Source of the DNA: an uncultured Gammaproteobacteria bacterium
GTDB lineage: Bacteria > Pseudomonadota > Gammaproteobacteria > Eutrophobiales > Eutrophobiaceae
Reading direction: 5' to 3'
Length of the DNA stretch: 64,000 nucleotides
Assembly (NCBI GenBank): GCA_958295485.1
Contig: OY282354.1
Location: forward strand, 310,001-374,000
How positions within the stretch are numbered: position 1 is the first letter of the stretch; each line of letters opens with the position of its first letter. The translations under genes and the position numbers were made by a program. The notes beneath the pieces were generated by a model. The model was not told where the DNA came from. It worked only from the letters and a program-made list of their open reading frames with translations, and searched no databases. Shown here one piece after another: positions 36,019 to 46,017 of this stretch.

Positions 36019-38079
36019 TCAGGCCGCGACCTTGTTATCCTGTGGCAAAATGCCGGAGTGTCTTAACAAGGCATCTATCGCAGGTCTGCGGCCGCGAAAT
36101 TCGATAAACAAGTCCATCGGGTCCCGCGACCCGCCCTGTTCGAGTATGCTGCGGAGAAATTCATTGCCCGCGGCGGCATTAAAAATGCCGTCCTCTTCAA
36201 ACCTGGAGAAAGCATCGGCAGAGAGTACTTCCGCCCATTTGTAACTGTAATAGCCCGCGGCATAACCCCCGGCAAAGATATGGGAGAAGCCGTGCTGGAA
36301 ACGGTTGTCGGCGGGGGGGTTGACGACTGCGACGTATTGCCTGACCTCATCCAACAGTGATTGTATGTCCGTCGTATCACGGCCCCGTTGTTCGTGGTGC
36401 AGGCGAAAATCAAACAGGGCAAGTTCAAGTTGACGCACCATGTGCATACCGGATTGAAATGTCCTGGCGCGACGCATTTTATCGAACAACTTGTCCGGGA
36501 CCGGCTGGCCGGTTTCAAAGTGTCGCGCGAACAGGTCCAATGATTCCCGTTCCCAACACCAGTTCTCCAGGAATTGACTAGGCAACTCCACCGCATCCCA
36601 GGGGACCCCGTTTATGCCGGCAACCCCGGCGTAATCAATCAGGGTCAACATGTGATGCAGCCCATGGCCGAATTCATGAAACAGGGTGATCACTTCATCG
36701 TGGGTAAGCAGCGAAGGTTTGCCGGATAGCGGCGGGGTAAAATTACAAGTCAGGTAGGCGACCGGCGTTTGCACGGCGCCGTTATTCAATTTGCGGGTGA
36801 CGCATTCGTCCATCCATGCGCCGCCGCGTTTGTGCGAACGGGCATACAGGTCGAGATAAAAGCCGCCGCGAACTTGGCCCTGAGCGTCTTTGACTTCAAA
36901 AAACATCACGTCAGGATGCCAGACGTCGATGCCGTCTTTGGGCGCTATGCTGAGCCCATACAATTTATTGACCACCGAGAACAGTCCTTCGATGATCCGG
37001 TTTGCCGGAAAATAGGGGCGTAGTTCCTCCTGGGAAAAATCGAACCTGTTTTGCCTCAATTTTTCCGAGCAATAAGGGATGTCCCAGGCGTATAATTCTT
37101 CCAGGCCGCATTCCTGCCCGGCAAAGTCCTTCAAGGCCGCTATTTCATCTTCTGCCACCGCCTTGCTGTGCCTGACAAGATTATCCAGGAACTCCATGAC
37201 CTCAGCCGGTGTTTCAGCCATTTTTTTAACCAGTGAACAGGCCGCATAGTTTTGATAGCCCAACAAGGCGGCAAGCTCCTGTCTCAATGATAATATCTCC
37301 GTCATCAGCGGGCCGTTGTCCCATTTCCCCGCATCGGGGCCCTGGTCGGACGCGCGGGTGTTATAGGCCGTGTACATTTCCTTTCTGAATTCCCGGTCAT
37401 CGGCATAAGTCATCACCGGGTGATACGATGGAAATTCCAATGTGAACAACCAGCCTTTTTGCTCATGTTGTCGTGCATTCTCGGCGGCCAGTTCAATGAC
37501 CGTCTCCGGCAACCCCCCCAGCAGCGCTTCATCAGTGATCGATTTTGTCCACCCGTGGGTTGCATCAAGCAGGTTTTCTTCAAACTTCGTTTGCAGCTGG
37601 GAAAGCCTTTGTTGCAACGTTTTGTATTTGTTTTTTTCCTGTGGCCCTAACTCAATTCCCGACAGACGAAAATCCCTTAACGCGTTCTCGATGATCTTTT
37701 GCTGGGAAATATCCAGCTGGGAAAACTCGTCGCTCCCGGCAATGGTCTTGCAGGCGCGGTACAAGTCCTGGTTCTGCCCCAGTTCGGTCGCGTGGTCGGT
37801 CAGCTTGGGCAAGCAAGCGTTATAGGCGCGCCGCAATGCTTCATTGTCGGCCACTGAGTGCAGGTGACTGACGGGCGACCAGGCGCGATGCAGCTGATCG
37901 TCCTTGTCTTCGAGAGGCTGCATCAACGACTCCCAGGTATGATCTTCCCGTTTCTCCAACAGGCCCCGAACCAGGGCGCGATGCTCATCGATTAGCCGGT
38001 CGATAGCCGGCTCTACATGCTCGGGATTAATTCGGCTGAAAGCCGGCAGCCGCAGATTTTCAAGTAACGGATTGGTCAT
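36019..38079 (-). CDS. prlC: Oligopeptidase A
   Basis: A 686-residue M3 zinc peptidase. The active-site motif FHEFGHGLHHML (about residue 470) and the later zinc Glu in the helix ELPSQFLENWCWE are present. It degrades short peptides, including cleaved signal peptides, in the cytoplasm. Length and the start MTNPLLENLRLPAFSRI match E. coli PrlC. Confidence 0.97.
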   Translation of the reverse strand: MTNPLLENLRLPAFSRINPEHVEPAIDRLIDEHRALVRGLLEKREDHTWESLMQPLEDKDDQLHRAWSPVSHLHSVADNEALRRAYNACLPKLTDHATELGQNQDLYRACKTIAGSDEFSQLDISQQKIIENALRDFRLSGIELGPQEKNKYKTLQQRLSQLQTKFEENLLDATHGWTKSITDEALLGGLPETVIELAAENARQHEQKGWLFTLEFPSYHPVMTYADDREFRKEMYTAYNTRASDQGPDAGKWDNGPLMTEILSLRQELAALLGYQNYAACSLVKKMAETPAEVMEFLDNLVRHSKAVAEDEIAALKDFAGQECGLEELYAWDIPYCSEKLRQNRFDFSQEELRPYFPANRIIEGLFSVVNKLYGLSIAPKDGIDVWHPDVMFFEVKDAQGQVRGGFYLDLYARSHKRGGAWMDECVTRKLNNGAVQTPVAYLTCNFTPPLSGKPSLLTHDEVITLFHEFGHGLHHMLTLIDYAGVAGINGVPWDAVELPSQFLENWCWERESLDLFARHFETGQPVPDKLFDKMRRARTFQSGMHMVRQLELALFDFRLHHEQRGRDTTDIQSLLDEVRQYVAVVNPPADNRFQHGFSHIFAGGYAAGYYSYKWAEVLSADAFSRFEEDGIFNAAAGNEFLRSILEQGGSRDPMDLFIEFRGRRPAIDALLRHSGILPQDNKVAA

Positions 38080-38184
38080 GCCTTATTGATGAGTTGCGTT
38101 TATCCGCCGCATTATAAACCAAAACAAGGAAGGCCGCTTGCGCAGCGGCCTGGTTCGGTCCTGCATGTGTAGCAATAATGGGAA

Positions 38185-38199
38185 TGAGAATTATTCTTA
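38185..38199. promoter_or_regulatory. Fur-box-like site upstream of bfr
   Basis: TGAGAATTATTCTTA matches the 7-1-7 Fur pattern TGATAATnATTATCA at most positions. It lies about 85 bases before the bfr ATG and upstream of the predicted -35. Confidence 0.55.
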
Positions 38200-38221
38200 T
38201 TATAAATCAATAACTTATGTC

Positions 38222-38249
38222 TTGACTGCCGGAATTTTTCTGCTATTAT
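38222..38249 (+). promoter_or_regulatory. Sigma-70-type promoter of bfr
   Basis: TTGACT (38222-38227) and TATTAT (38244-38249) with a 16-base spacer, 36 bases before the bfr start. Close to consensus. Confidence 0.6.
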
Positions 38250-38285
38250 TCAAAACTCATTCTTTATTGTTTACGGAGACGGATC

Positions 38286-38750
38286 ATGCAAGGCGACAAA
38301 AAAATTCTCGACTACCTCAACAGCGTGCTTAAAAATGAACTGACGGTGATTAACCAGTATTTCCTGCATGCGCGCATGTGGAAAGACTGGGGTCTGAAGG
38401 AACTGAATGAACATGAATACCAGGAATCCGTCGGTGAGATGAAACATGCGGACCGGCTGATTGAGCGCATCCTGTTTTTGGAGGGCCTGCCCAATTTACA
38501 GGACTTGGGCAAACTCTACATTGGTGAGCATACCAGGGAGATGCTGGAGTGTGACTTGAAGCAGGAGCATATCGCCATACCGTTGTTGCGGGAGGCTATC
38601 ACTTACTGCGAGTCCGTACAAGACTTCATCACCCGTGAACTCCTGGAAGATATTCTGGAAGATGAGGAGGAACACGTGGACTGGCTGGAGACCCAGCTTG
38701 AGCTGATAGAGAGAGTCGGCCTGGAGAATTATCAGCAATCCAAGATGTAG
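38286..38750 (+). CDS. bfr: Bacterioferritin
   Basis: A 154-residue four-helix ferritin. The start [20 protein letters not shown] is typical, with diiron ligands in [31 protein letters not shown] and the C-terminal [14 protein letters not shown] Met near residue 52 within the EMKHAD helix could be the heme ligand. It stores iron as ferric mineral. It begins the iron island and is followed by bfd, its reductive-release partner. Confidence 0.97.
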   Translation: MQGDKKILDYLNSVLKNELTVINQYFLHARMWKDWGLKELNEHEYQESVGEMKHADRLIERILFLEGLPNLQDLGKLYIGEHTREMLECDLKQEHIAIPLLREAITYCESVQDFITRELLEDILEDEEEHVDWLETQLELIERVGLENYQQSKM

Positions 38751-39259
38751 GAATGCCATGATAAGGACGAACTTTTTTATCAATTGGCAGGAGTCGCTTC
38801 GACTTGTTGCGGCCGGCATGTTTGAATTCGCTTGCCGGCAAGTTCAAATATGGAGTCCGGGAGGGGAGAATTTATTTCACCCCCAGGGCTTTCTTGAGAG
38901 CCGGAACATCCGGGCCTGGAGTTGCACTGCATCATGCCCCTCAAATTACCACAGCAGCGCCACCAGGCGCTCCTGTGGCGTACATTTCAGCCTGTAGTAG
39001 AAGCTCGTCGACTATAGCGGGTCGCCACCCGTGTTCTGTGGTTCCGGCAAGACCGGATTAAGCAGTCGCTCCTGCATGTCGTAATAGATTTTCCGCAGCT
39101 CGATATCACACTCCGGAAGGTAATTCCGGCCATAATTGAGTAGCTCCTCTGTTCATCCACGGCCGCGAATACCGTTTCTTTGCTGAAGTTGGTCGAACGC
39201 CATTTCCTTAGGGAAGTATCGGCACAGCGACCCATTAAAATTCCAGTGTAAAAATTAAT
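38751..39259. other. About 500 bases with no clear gene, possible decayed reading frame on the minus strand
   Basis: No intact gene of more than 80 codons is convincing. On the minus strand, frames spliced across 1-base shifts give protein-like stretches such as ELLNYGRNYLPECDIELRKI and YYRLKCTPQERLVALLW, interrupted by stops. This could be a pseudogene. I do not recognise a family. Confidence 0.3.
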
Positions 39260-39274
39260 TGCGAATAATTCTCA
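39260..39274. promoter_or_regulatory. Fur-box-like site upstream of bfd
   Basis: TGCGAATAATTCTCA fits the 7-1-7 Fur pattern in most positions and lies 50 bases before the bfd ATG, a good place for repression. Confidence 0.6.
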
Positions 39275-39324
39275 TTTGTGTTAATGTTCTTATTACTGGT
39301 ATATCAGTAGTGAGGTAACGCGAG

Positions 39325-39528
39325 ATGTATGTATGTGTATGCAATGCCGTGACGGAGCGGCAGGTCAGACAGGCTATAAGTCAAGGGGCGGTGACCGTGC
39401 GGCAGCTCAAGCATGAGTTGGATGTTGCCGGGGAGTGTGGTTCCTGTCACGATTGTCTGGAGGATTATCTTGCACAGGCATTTGCGCTCGAATCCGCCAG
39501 CTTGGGGCCGCCATCGTTGGCTGATTAG
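39325..39528 (+). CDS. bfd: Bacterioferritin-associated ferredoxin
   Basis: A 67-residue BFD-domain [2Fe-2S] protein. The four cysteines are in YVCVCNAVTE (C-x-C) and CGSCHDC (C-x2-C or C-x5-C). It reduces ferric iron in Bfr so that it can be released under iron shortage. The Fur-like site upstream agrees with induction at low iron. The C-terminal 20 residues go beyond the usual length and look unstructured. Confidence 0.94.
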   Translation: MYVCVCNAVTERQVRQAISQGAVTVRQLKHELDVAGECGSCHDCLEDYLAQAFALESASLGPPSLAD

Positions 39529-39564
39529 TGATTGGAATTTAGATCCCTCTCCCCCTCTAAATGA

Positions 39565-39579
39565 GAATAATAATTATTC
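39565..39579. promoter_or_regulatory. Perfect palindromic Fur-box-like site before the FecA-like receptor
   Basis: GAATAATAATTATTC is a perfect 7-1-7 palindrome inside AATGAGAATAATAATTATTC, 67 bases before the receptor ATG. It is the best of the three sites. Confidence 0.72.
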
Positions 39580-39645
39580 AGATTATACGCGGCTTGTCAG
39601 CTGCAATCTCTTTAATTACAAAATTGAAAAAGGAGAAAATCCATC

Positions 39646-41988
39646 ATGTCTCGTATCATCTGTTTCGGGGAGCGTCGGGTCAACGGCCCGTCTCCGGTTC
39701 GTCATTTTTCGTTGTTTGCGGCTAATAAGCCGCCCGCGCTGTATCTTCTGCAAACCGTCGCGTGTTTATGCGCTGGATTGGTCCTGTCGCTGGCAAATTT
39801 CAGGGTACTTGCCGATGACCCGCCGGCAGCAGGGGTTGAGGAGGAAATCACGGTTGTCGGCAGCCAGACTGACGCGCAGGGCGTTGCCGGCTCGGCTCAC
39901 TTTATCGGCCCGGAGGAACTGGAGAAATTCACCTACTCCGATATTCAGCGTATCGGGCGCGAGGTACCCGGCGTCTCGATACAGGTAGAAGATGGCTATG
40001 GATTGCGCCCCAACATCAGTATCCGCGGGGTTGCTACGGAACGCAGTGGCCGTATTACCCTGTTAGAAGACAATGTATTGATCGCGCCGGCGCCGTATTC
40101 GGCGCCGTCGGCCTACTACTTTCCCACCGCCGGGCGTATGTATGCGTTTGAAGCGCTGAAAGGGCCGGCGGCGATAACGCAGGGACCTTACACTATCGGC
40201 GGGGCGTTGAACATGATATCGACGCCGGTCCCGGATGACCCGGGTGGCATGGTGATGGCCGAGGGCGGTGAGGATGGGACTTACCGTATCCATGCCCATT
40301 ACGGGGGGGGCTTGCAGAACGGTCTCGGTTTTTTGGTCGAAACCCACCAGTGGGGCGCGGACGGCTTTCAGGAAATAGATCGCAGCGACCGCGATACCGG
40401 CCTCAGGCTTGAGGATTATACGATCAAACTGCGTTATTCTCCTCCCGACTCCCGCCAGCAGTTTGACTTCAAGTTTCAATATGCCGACCAGGAATCCAAT
40501 CAAAGCTATCTTGGTTTGACCGACGCGGATTTCGCCGACGATGCCTACCGCCGTTACGGTTTGTCCGAACTCGACAATATCGAAACCGAGCATTTCCAGT
40601 ACATCGTGCGCTACAAGTTCGACGTCACCGACTCCCTGACCTTGACCGCGACAGGCTATCATAATGAACACGGACGCAACTGGTTCAAGACCGAGGGGTT
40701 GGATGCGGACGGCAGCGAAAACGCCCGGGAGTTTCGACGGACCAGTTGGTTCAACGTCATCCGTGCATTGAATCATGGCGATTCGCTGGACGGATTGTCG
40801 CCGACGCAACTTCAGGGCGTTTTGGACGGCACGGTCGATACCCCCCCGGGCAGCATTCAAGTACGCTCGAACGCCCGTGAATACTTTTCTCGCGGTGGGC
40901 AGCTCTCCCTGGCCTGGAATGGCGAACTCGGCCCGATGACGCACAAGCTCGAGCTAGGCGTCCGCTACCACGAAGATGAAGAAGACCGACTGCAACGCAA
41001 CAGCACGTACCACCAGGAAGGTGGCAGCTTGGTTTTGGATGACCTTGGCGAACTGGGGAACGCCGGGAATCGCGTGCAGGAGGCCGAGGCCGTCGCGGTG
41101 CATATCTACGATCGCATCGAGTGGGGCAACTGGGTGTTCAGCCCGGGGTTGCGCTATGAAGACATCGATCAAAAACGCACTCGGTGGAGAGACCGGGGTG
41201 AGGATGCCGATGCGCGCAATACGCTTCGGGATAGCCGGAAGAACAAGACCAAGGTCTGGTTGCCGGGCTTGGGCGTTCTTTATCGCCTGAGCGATAACTG
41301 GACTGTGCTGGGTGGTGTACACAAGGGCTTTACCGCGCCCAGCAACGCGCCGGGCGTCGATGAAGAGAAAGCGATTAACTACGAGTTGGGATTCAGGTAT
41401 GCTGGCGCCAACGTGCGGGGGGAGGTCATCGGCTTCCTGAGTGATTACGACAATATCCTTGGCGAATGTACGGCATCGTCCGGCGCTGACTGTGCGATTG
41501 GCGATGCATTTAACGGCGATGCCGCGAAGGTCGCCGGCGTGGAACTGTTGCTCTCGGCTGATTTGGCGCCGAACCAGGCGTTCAGCGTACCGCTGTCGTT
41601 TGTTTATACTTACATGGATGCCGAATTTGAGACGGATATCGCGGATACTGACTTTTTCGGCGATGTAAGCGAAGGGGACCCCATCCCTTACATCCCGGAC
41701 CATCAACTCCGCGTATCCGCCGGCATTGAACAACCGCGCTGGGCCGCGTACATCAGCGCGAATTATGTGGACAAGGTATGCGTACGCGCCTCATGCGGTG
41801 ACTTTGAACGTACCGATGACACGTTGACGGTCGATCTTGCGGCCAACTTCCGGTTCAACGACAAGATGACGTTATTCGGACGCATAGAGAACGTGACGGA
41901 TGCCGAAGATATGCTCGGCCGTCACCCCTACGGCGCCCGACCGAACAAGGACCGAACCGCCATCGCCGGCCTGCGTTTCAGGTTTTGA
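39646..41988 (+). CDS. TonB-dependent receptor, FecA-like
   Basis: A 780-residue outer-membrane receptor. A long signal region (about residues 1-57) precedes a TonB box (EEEITVVGSQ), the plug (PNISIRGVATERSGRITLLED, EALKGPAAITQGPYTIGGALN) and a 22-strand barrel ending in GLRFRF. The plug is of the ferric citrate/FecA type, but no FecIR regulators are adjacent. It probably brings a ferric chelate into the periplasm for the FbpABC permease encoded next. Confidence 0.92.
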   Translation: MSRIICFGERRVNGPSPVRHFSLFAANKPPALYLLQTVACLCAGLVLSLANFRVLADDPPAAGVEEEITVVGSQTDAQGVAGSAHFIGPEELEKFTYSDIQRIGREVPGVSIQVEDGYGLRPNISIRGVATERSGRITLLEDNVLIAPAPYSAPSAYYFPTAGRMYAFEALKGPAAITQGPYTIGGALNMISTPVPDDPGGMVMAEGGEDGTYRIHAHYGGGLQNGLGFLVETHQWGADGFQEIDRSDRDTGLRLEDYTIKLRYSPPDSRQQFDFKFQYADQESNQSYLGLTDADFADDAYRRYGLSELDNIETEHFQYIVRYKFDVTDSLTLTATGYHNEHGRNWFKTEGLDADGSENAREFRRTSWFNVIRALNHGDSLDGLSPTQLQGVLDGTVDTPPGSIQVRSNAREYFSRGGQLSLAWNGELGPMTHKLELGVRYHEDEEDRLQRNSTYHQEGGSLVLDDLGELGNAGNRVQEAEAVAVHIYDRIEWGNWVFSPGLRYEDIDQKRTRWRDRGEDADARNTLRDSRKNKTKVWLPGLGVLYRLSDNWTVLGGVHKGFTAPSNAPGVDEEKAINYELGFRYAGANVRGEVIGFLSDYDNILGECTASSGADCAIGDAFNGDAAKVAGVELLLSADLAPNQAFSVPLSFVYTYMDAEFETDIADTDFFGDVSEGDPIPYIPDHQLRVSAGIEQPRWAAYISANYVDKVCVRASCGDFERTDDTLTVDLAANFRFNDKMTLFGRIENVTDAEDMLGRHPYGARPNKDRTAIAGLRFRF

Positions 41989-42021
41989 TCAGGATAAAAA
42001 ATAACAGCTGAGGAGGCGCTC

Positions 42022-43029
42022 ATGAGATCGATGTCAATTTTGATAGCTTTTATATTGAGCGCTCAAACGGTCATCGCCGGCGAAGTCAATGTTTATTCCG
42101 CGCGCAAGGAGGCCCTGGTTAAGCCGTTGTTTGACGCCTTTACGGAGGAGTCGGGAATCAAGGTCAACCTGGTTGCCGGCAAAGCGGACGCCTTGATTAA
42201 ACGGTTGGAGCTCGAGGGTGAAAACTCACCGGCGGATATGTTGTTGACAGTGGACGCCGGGCGTTTGTACCGGGCAAAAGAGAAAAACTTGTTCCAGGCG
42301 ATCAACTCCGAAAAACTCACCGAGGCGATCCCTGAGAATTACCGCGACCCCCAAGGCTTCTGGTATGGCTTATCACTCAGGGCCAGGGTGATAGTCTATT
42401 CCAAAATGAATGTCCAACCGGGTTTGCTTTCCACTTATGAGGACCTGGCCGACCCCAAGTGGGAAAAACAAATTTGCGTGCGTTCCTCATCCAATATCTA
42501 TAATCAATCACTGGTCGCCTCCATGATTGTCCATCACGGCCAAACGGCAACGGAACAATGGATAAGGGGGCTGACAGGAAACTTCGCAAGAGAACCAAAA
42601 GGCGGGGACCGGGACCAGATCAAGGCAGTGGCGGCCGGTCAATGCAACCTGGCCATAGTGAATACTTACTATCTGGCAGCCATGTTGAATTCCAACATCG
42701 ACCGTGAAAGCGCCACCGCCGGGGAAGTCGGGTTGTTTTGGCCGAACCAGGATGGAAGGGGCGTGCATATTAACGTCAGCGGCGCGGGCGTAACGAGGTC
42801 CGCAAGACATAAAGACTCCGCCGTTGCATTGCTGGAGTACCTTGCCGCGGCCCCGGCGCAGGCATGGTATGCAGAGACTAATCACGAATTTCCGGTTCGG
42901 CGGGGAGTCAACAGCAGCAAGACCTTGCAATCGTGGGGCCGGTTCAAGGCCGATAGCCTGAGCCTGGAAGTGTTGGGAGAAAATAATCAGGCCGCCGTGC
43001 GCAGCATGGATAAAGCCGGCTGGAAGTAA
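42022..43029 (+). CDS. fbpA: Ferric iron ABC transporter, periplasmic binding protein
   Basis: A 335-residue binding protein with a signal peptide ending about TVIAG, then EVNVYSARKEALVKPLFDAF, typical of FbpA/FutA proteins. The iron-binding tyrosine pair is probably in VNTYYLAAML (about residue 214). It binds free Fe3+ in the periplasm. It starts 33 bases after the receptor gene and a clear GAGGAGG-like ribosome site is present. Confidence 0.93.
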   Translation: MRSMSILIAFILSAQTVIAGEVNVYSARKEALVKPLFDAFTEESGIKVNLVAGKADALIKRLELEGENSPADMLLTVDAGRLYRAKEKNLFQAINSEKLTEAIPENYRDPQGFWYGLSLRARVIVYSKMNVQPGLLSTYEDLADPKWEKQICVRSSSNIYNQSLVASMIVHHGQTATEQWIRGLTGNFAREPKGGDRDQIKAVAAGQCNLAIVNTYYLAAMLNSNIDRESATAGEVGLFWPNQDGRGVHINVSGAGVTRSARHKDSAVALLEYLAAAPAQAWYAETNHEFPVRRGVNSSKTLQSWGRFKADSLSLEVLGENNQAAVRSMDKAGWK

Positions 43030-43084
43030 TTTGACCGGCAGCCTGCGCCGCGGAAAAATGAACCGGTTCAATGTTGTCTCTGGA

Positions 43085-43132
43085 GTGGTAGCTTGTCCCC
43101 GCTCCCCTTGAGGGAGAGGGCCGGGGAGAAGG
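43085..43132. repeat. GC-rich palindrome between fbpA and fbpB
   Basis: CCCCGCTCCCCTTGAGGGAG followed by AGGGCCGGGGAGAAGGG forms an imperfect hairpin (CTCCCCTTGAGGGAG). Similar palindromes are common dispersed repeats in proteobacteria. Its place between binding-protein and permease genes suggests that it may stabilise the fbpA part of the mRNA. Confidence 0.5.
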
Positions 43133-43187
43133 GATGCTTACTTCCGCGCCGCCGGCTCCCAACCTGCATATCTCCTCAGGAAACGCG

Positions 43188-44870
43188 ATGGGCGCGTCGG
43201 CGACAGCGTCGTTAAAGCTGTTTCCATTCAGCCCGCCACAGCGCTGGGTGGTGGCGGCGGTCGCGATGTCCGCCGTCATGTCGATTCCCGTCGTCGTGGT
43301 GCTGGCATCGGTATTCGTCTCCAGCGGTGACGTCTGGCAACACCTGTATGAAACGGTGCTTGCCGATTACGTCGTCAACTCGCTGTTATTGATGCTCGGC
43401 GTGGGCAGCCTGGCGCTGCCCTTAGGCGTTATCCCCGCCTGGTTGGTTACCATGTACCGGTTCCCATTCAGCCGACAACTGGAGTGGGCATTGTTGTTGC
43501 CCCTGGCCATCCCCGCCTATATCATCGCTTACACTTACACGGGCATGTTGGACGTTGCCGGCCCGGTGCAATCCTGGTTGCGGGAGGCGTTTGCGTGGCA
43601 GTATGGTGATTACTGGTTTCCTGAAATTCGCTCCCTGCCGGGCGCGATATTGATGTTGTCACTGGTATTGTATCCTTATGTTTACCTGCTCGCCCGGGCG
43701 GCTTTTATAGAACAGTCGGCCTGCGCCGTTGAAGTCGCGCGCACCTTGGGCGCCGGCCCCGGCAGGGCGTTTTTCAAAGTGGTATTGCCCCTGGCCCGGC
43801 CGGCGATTTTCGCCGGTTTGTCGCTGGTGTTGATGGAAGCCCTGGCGGATTACGGCGTCGTGCAATATTTTGGCGTGACCACGTTTACCACCGGCATCTT
43901 CAAAACGTGGTTTGGCCTGGGCAGCAGCATCGCCGCCGCCCAGCTATCCGCCTTGCTGATGTGTTTTGTTCTTTTTTTGATCCTCCTGGAAAATCGTTCA
44001 AGACGCCAGGCGCGGTATCATCATACCAGCACCCGTTATGGTCGCCTGGAACCCAAGCGGTTGCATAATTGGCATAAGCTGTCGGCGCTGGTTATCTGCG
44101 TACTGCCGGTATTATTCGGATTCATCCTCCCGGCCGGCCAGCTACTGACATGGGCGATGCAGACTTATCAAGATTCCATTGACGCCGGGTTTTTAATCTT
44201 GACGGGCCGTAGTATTGGACTGGCTTTTATTACTGCCATCCTCGCCGTGGCGCTGGCATTGGTGGTGGGATATGCAAAACGGTTGCAACCCGGGTTAACG
44301 ACAAGCTCGGCCAACCGCCTGCTGAGTATGGGTTATGCCGTTCCGGGGACAGTGATCGCCATAGGCGTATTACTACCGTTTACATGGCTGGACCGCCATA
44401 TAGACAGGTGGCTCGGTGTATTTTTCGGCATCGAAAGCGGGCTGCTGCTGAGCGGTACGGTCACGATATTGGTATTCGCTTACCTGGCGCGGTTCCTGGC
44501 CATATCCGTGAATGCGGTGGACGCCGGCCTGATGAAAATTAAACCATCGATGGATGAGGCCGGCAGAAGCGCGGGCATCAGCGGGCTCAGGCTATTGCGA
44601 CAAGTACACGCGCCTATCCTGCGCGGGAGTTTGCTGACGGCAATGCTGTTGGTCTTCGTCGACGTCCTGAAGGAACTGCCGGCGACGTTGGTATTAAGGC
44701 CGTTTAATTTTAACACGCTGGCAATCCGTACTTACGAGCTTGCCAACGAGGAAAGATTGGCTGATGCCGCTTTTCCGGCATTGGCAATCGTGCTGGTCGG
44801 CATCCTGCCGGTGATTATATTGAGTCACTCCATTTCACAATCATGCCCCGGTAATGTCAAACAAACTTGA
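43188..44870 (+). CDS. fbpB: Ferric iron ABC transporter, fused permease
   Basis: About 560 residues from ATG 43188, which has AGGAAA in front; an upstream ATG at 43134 lies at the edge of the palindromic repeat and is less likely. Twelve membrane helices in two halves, each with an EAA loop (ACAVEVARTLGAGPGRAF and MDEAGRSAGISGLRLL). It carries Fe3+ across the inner membrane. The 3' end overlaps fbpC by 17 bases. Confidence 0.92.
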   Translation: MGASATASLKLFPFSPPQRWVVAAVAMSAVMSIPVVVVLASVFVSSGDVWQHLYETVLADYVVNSLLLMLGVGSLALPLGVIPAWLVTMYRFPFSRQLEWALLLPLAIPAYIIAYTYTGMLDVAGPVQSWLREAFAWQYGDYWFPEIRSLPGAILMLSLVLYPYVYLLARAAFIEQSACAVEVARTLGAGPGRAFFKVVLPLARPAIFAGLSLVLMEALADYGVVQYFGVTTFTTGIFKTWFGLGSSIAAAQLSALLMCFVLFLILLENRSRRQARYHHTSTRYGRLEPKRLHNWHKLSALVICVLPVLFGFILPAGQLLTWAMQTYQDSIDAGFLILTGRSIGLAFITAILAVALALVVGYAKRLQPGLTTSSANRLLSMGYAVPGTVIAIGVLLPFTWLDRHIDRWLGVFFGIESGLLLSGTVTILVFAYLARFLAISVNAVDAGLMKIKPSMDEAGRSAGISGLRLLRQVHAPILRGSLLTAMLLVFVDVLKELPATLVLRPFNFNTLAIRTYELANEERLADAAFPALAIVLVGILPVIILSHSISQSCPGNVKQT

Positions 44871-45894
44871 AGTCAAAAGCCTGACGGTTGCTTATGCTGA
44901 TAAAACCATCATCGATGACGTGTCATTCGGTCTCGACAAGGGTCTTATCGGCTGCCTGCTGGGGCCCAGCGGCTGTGGGAAAACGACGTTGTTGAGAACC
45001 ATCGCCGGGTTTGAACAGCCGGCCGGCGGCGAGATAAGGATTAGCAACACTTGTTTCAGCAGCGCCAGGACACTGATACCCGTGGAACAAAGAAACGTGG
45101 GCATGGTTTTTCAGGATTTCGCGCTGTTTCCTCATCTTACAGCCCGTGACAATATCGCTTTTGGCCTGCACAAGTCGGCAGAACCGGCGCGCCGGGCGAG
45201 AATTGACGAAGTGATTCAATTGCTGGAAGTCAGGGATTTTCAGGACAGATATCCACACCAGTTGTCGGGGGGGCAACAGCAACGGGTGGCGATTGCAAGA
45301 GCGATTGCGCCGCGACCGGAGATATTATTGCTGGATGAGCCGTTTTCCAACATGGACATCGAGTTAAGAGAGCAAATCGCCCGGGAAATACGCAAAATTC
45401 TCAAACAGGATAACATGACGACGGTTTTAGTGACCCATAATCAACTGGAAGCCTTTGCCATGGCCGATGAGATCGGCGTCATTCAAAATGGAAAACTCTT
45501 GCAGTGGGACAATGCCTTTGACCTGTATCATCGCCCGGCCTGCGCCTACGTGGCGAACTTCATCGGCGAAGGCGTTTTTTTAACGGGCACGGTATTGAGC
45601 GAACTGGCGGTAGAAACCGAATTAGGCGTGATAACGGGAGCGCGTGAACATGGTTTCGCGCCGAATGACCAGGTATTGGTGCTGATTCGTCCCGATGATA
45701 TTATCCACGATGACAACAGCAGTTTAACCGCGACCGTGCTGGATAAGGCCTTCCGCGGCGCCGAATTTCTCTACACGCTGGCGTTGCCCAGCGGCGCCCG
45801 CGTACTGAGCCTGGCGCCAAGTCATCATGATCATGCCATGAAAGAAGCCATAGGCATCCGTCTGGAAATCGACCACCTGGTGGCATTTGAATAA
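44854..45894 (+). CDS. fbpC: Ferric iron ABC transporter, ATP-binding protein
   Basis: A 346-residue ATPase: Walker A GPSGCGKTT, signature LSGGQQQRVAIARA, Walker B LLLDEPFSNMD, H-loop VTHNQLEA. A C-terminal TOBE-like regulatory part follows from about residue 235. It completes receptor-fbpA-fbpB-fbpC, transcribed in one direction behind the Fur-like site. Confidence 0.94.
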   Translation: MSNKLEVKSLTVAYADKTIIDDVSFGLDKGLIGCLLGPSGCGKTTLLRTIAGFEQPAGGEIRISNTCFSSARTLIPVEQRNVGMVFQDFALFPHLTARDNIAFGLHKSAEPARRARIDEVIQLLEVRDFQDRYPHQLSGGQQQRVAIARAIAPRPEILLLDEPFSNMDIELREQIAREIRKILKQDNMTTVLVTHNQLEAFAMADEIGVIQNGKLLQWDNAFDLYHRPACAYVANFIGEGVFLTGTVLSELAVETELGVITGAREHGFAPNDQVLVLIRPDDIIHDDNSSLTATVLDKAFRGAEFLYTLALPSGARVLSLAPSHHDHAMKEAIGIRLEIDHLVAFE

Positions 45895-46017
45895 TTAATT
45901 CCATACCTGCCTGGCGATACGGAGCAGGTTTCGCCCGGGTATCTTTTGTATATTCGTCTCAGTATAAGACCTTTTCAGTAAACATTCCGTTCAGTCCATA
46001 CACCAGGTCGGCCGGGG

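Noticed and set aside
40063-41733. Long minus-strand frames opposite the FecA-like receptor
   Set aside because: They are antisense to a clear receptor gene and show no domain or signal.
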